Positions 16,239 through 16,689 of a stretch of DNA of 16,689 nt are shown one piece after another (the first letter of the stretch is position 1; each line of letters opens with the position of its first letter). Below the pieces are notes generated by a model. It worked only from the letters and a program-made list of their open reading frames with translations, did no database searches and had not been told where the DNA came from. The position numbers were made by a program, and so were the translations under genes. Location of the stretch: the NCBI GenBank assembly GCA_964390645.1, contig CAYMLL010000165.1:1-16689 (forward strand). Reading direction: 5' to 3'. This DNA comes from CAYMLL01 sp964390645 (GTDB lineage: Bacteria; Planctomycetota; UBA8108).

Positions 16239-16689
16239 GTGAAGAGAAGCCCCGGGCTGTCGAGCCAGGACGAAGCGCCCGCGACATCGACGTTCGTCGC
16301 CGAACGATCGCGCCTGGGAGCGATCTGTCTGCTGCTCGCGGCCGGCGCGGCCCTCTGGACGGTGAGCGTCCGGCTCGGATCCGGAAGGGACGACGACCGA
16401 CGGATCCACCCGAATCCGCCGACGCACGGCGACGACCGAACGGCGAGGACCTATCCGGTCCCGCCGCCCCTCGAGAAGGTACTTTCCGCGACCCGGCTGT
16501 CGAACTGTCGCGTACTCGATCCTCTCGGCAGGCCCCTCGGCGGAGCCATCGTGCATACGGGCGACTTCGAGGTCTGCACCGGCCCGAACGGCTGCTTCGC
16601 GCTCGGAAGCGAGGTGCGCTCGATCCGCATCTCGCGGGACGGGTTCTTCCCGCTCGTGATCGACAACCTCGAGCTGCGGCGACGTCGGG
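16239..16689 (+). CDS. Membrane-anchored protein with carboxypeptidase-regulatory-like domain, N-terminal part, cut by window edge
   Basis: The first 150 codons of a gene that leaves the window. The GTG at 16239 has GAGAGA about eight bases upstream. Residues 1-25 are polar, 26-42 form one hydrophobic segment (LGAICLLLAAGAALW), and 50-80 are charged and Pro-rich, which suggests a type II membrane protein with the rest outside. Residues about 89-145 fit a carboxypeptidase-regulatory-like beta-sandwich: CRVLDPLGRPLGGAIVHTG, then the TGPNGCFAL turn and SIRISRDGFFPLVID. Such domains occur in surface and TonB-related proteins and are structural rather than enzymatic. The overall function cannot be told from this part. 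Confidence 0.7.
   Translation, partial: MKRSPGLSSQDEAPATSTFVAERSRLGAICLLLAAGAALWTVSVRLGSGRDDDRRIHPNPPTHGDDRTARTYPVPPPLEKVLSATRLSNCRVLDPLGRPLGGAIVHTGDFEVCTGPNGCFALGSEVRSIRISRDGFFPLVIDNLELRRRR

Noticed and set aside
15897..16556. 219-residue minus-strand open frame across the homopolymer block
   Set aside because: It runs through the suspect G/C runs, which give poly-Gly/Pro, and is antisense to the better supported gene starting at 16239.

Overview
The window is about 16.7 kb of GC-rich (roughly 64%), densely packed bacterial chromosome carrying housekeeping genes, with no sign of plasmid, phage, transposon or CRISPR. The gene set includes undecaprenyl diphosphate synthase, a queuosine gene, the futalosine menaquinone gene mqnA, a lipoprotein with a lipobox and a DUF374 acyltransferase. 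This suggests a Gram-negative-type bacterium that makes menaquinone by the futalosine route. The variant CdsA and SerRS signatures, the malate dehydrogenase type and a carboxypeptidase-regulatory-like surface protein would fit a Planctomycetota-like lineage. That is a guess from family resemblance, not a proven assignment.

Region 1 (1-7461, all minus strand) is one co-directional run, read in transcription order: serS, carA, purA, uppS, cdsA, phoH, then the 5' part of a 7TM-HD phosphohydrolase that leaves the window. From purA to phoH the genes are separated by only 1 to 7 bp, so this part is almost certainly an operon. It joins translation (serS), pyrimidine/arginine (carA) and purine (purA) supply, lipid-carrier and phospholipid synthesis (uppS, cdsA), an RNA-linked ATPase (phoH) and probable cyclic-dinucleotide breakdown. 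carB is not next to carA, and the classic frr/dxr/rseP partners of uppS-cdsA are absent. Short tandem repeats lie at the 3' ends of both serS and carA.

Region 2 (7462-12002) begins with a 332-bp divergent control region holding a plausible plus-strand promoter and several short hairpins. The plus-strand genes that follow are an unrecognised 280-aa protein, a transglutaminase-like lipoprotein, queA, and a zinc-ribbon/J-domain protein. The last three are linked by 4-bp GTGA stop/start overlaps.

Region 3 (12190-15070) holds malate dehydrogenase, translationally coupled (again GTGA) to a short, degenerate FGGY-kinase-like protein. This overlaps tail-to-tail with mqnA on the minus strand. mqnA has the best sigma-70-type promoter in the window, and its -35 region overlaps a TTGACA on the opposite strand at the start of the divergent DUF374 acyltransferase gene.

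Region 4 (15940-16689) has a run of long G and C homopolymers, probably low-quality sequence or an assembly problem. After it comes the 5' end of a membrane-anchored protein with a carboxypeptidase-regulatory-like domain that leaves the window.

I found no convincing undescribed system. The points most worth a second look are the half-length FGGY-like protein coupled to malate dehydrogenase, the in-frame 7-residue repeats at the CarA C-terminus, the zinc-ribbon/J-domain fusion, and the homopolymer region.
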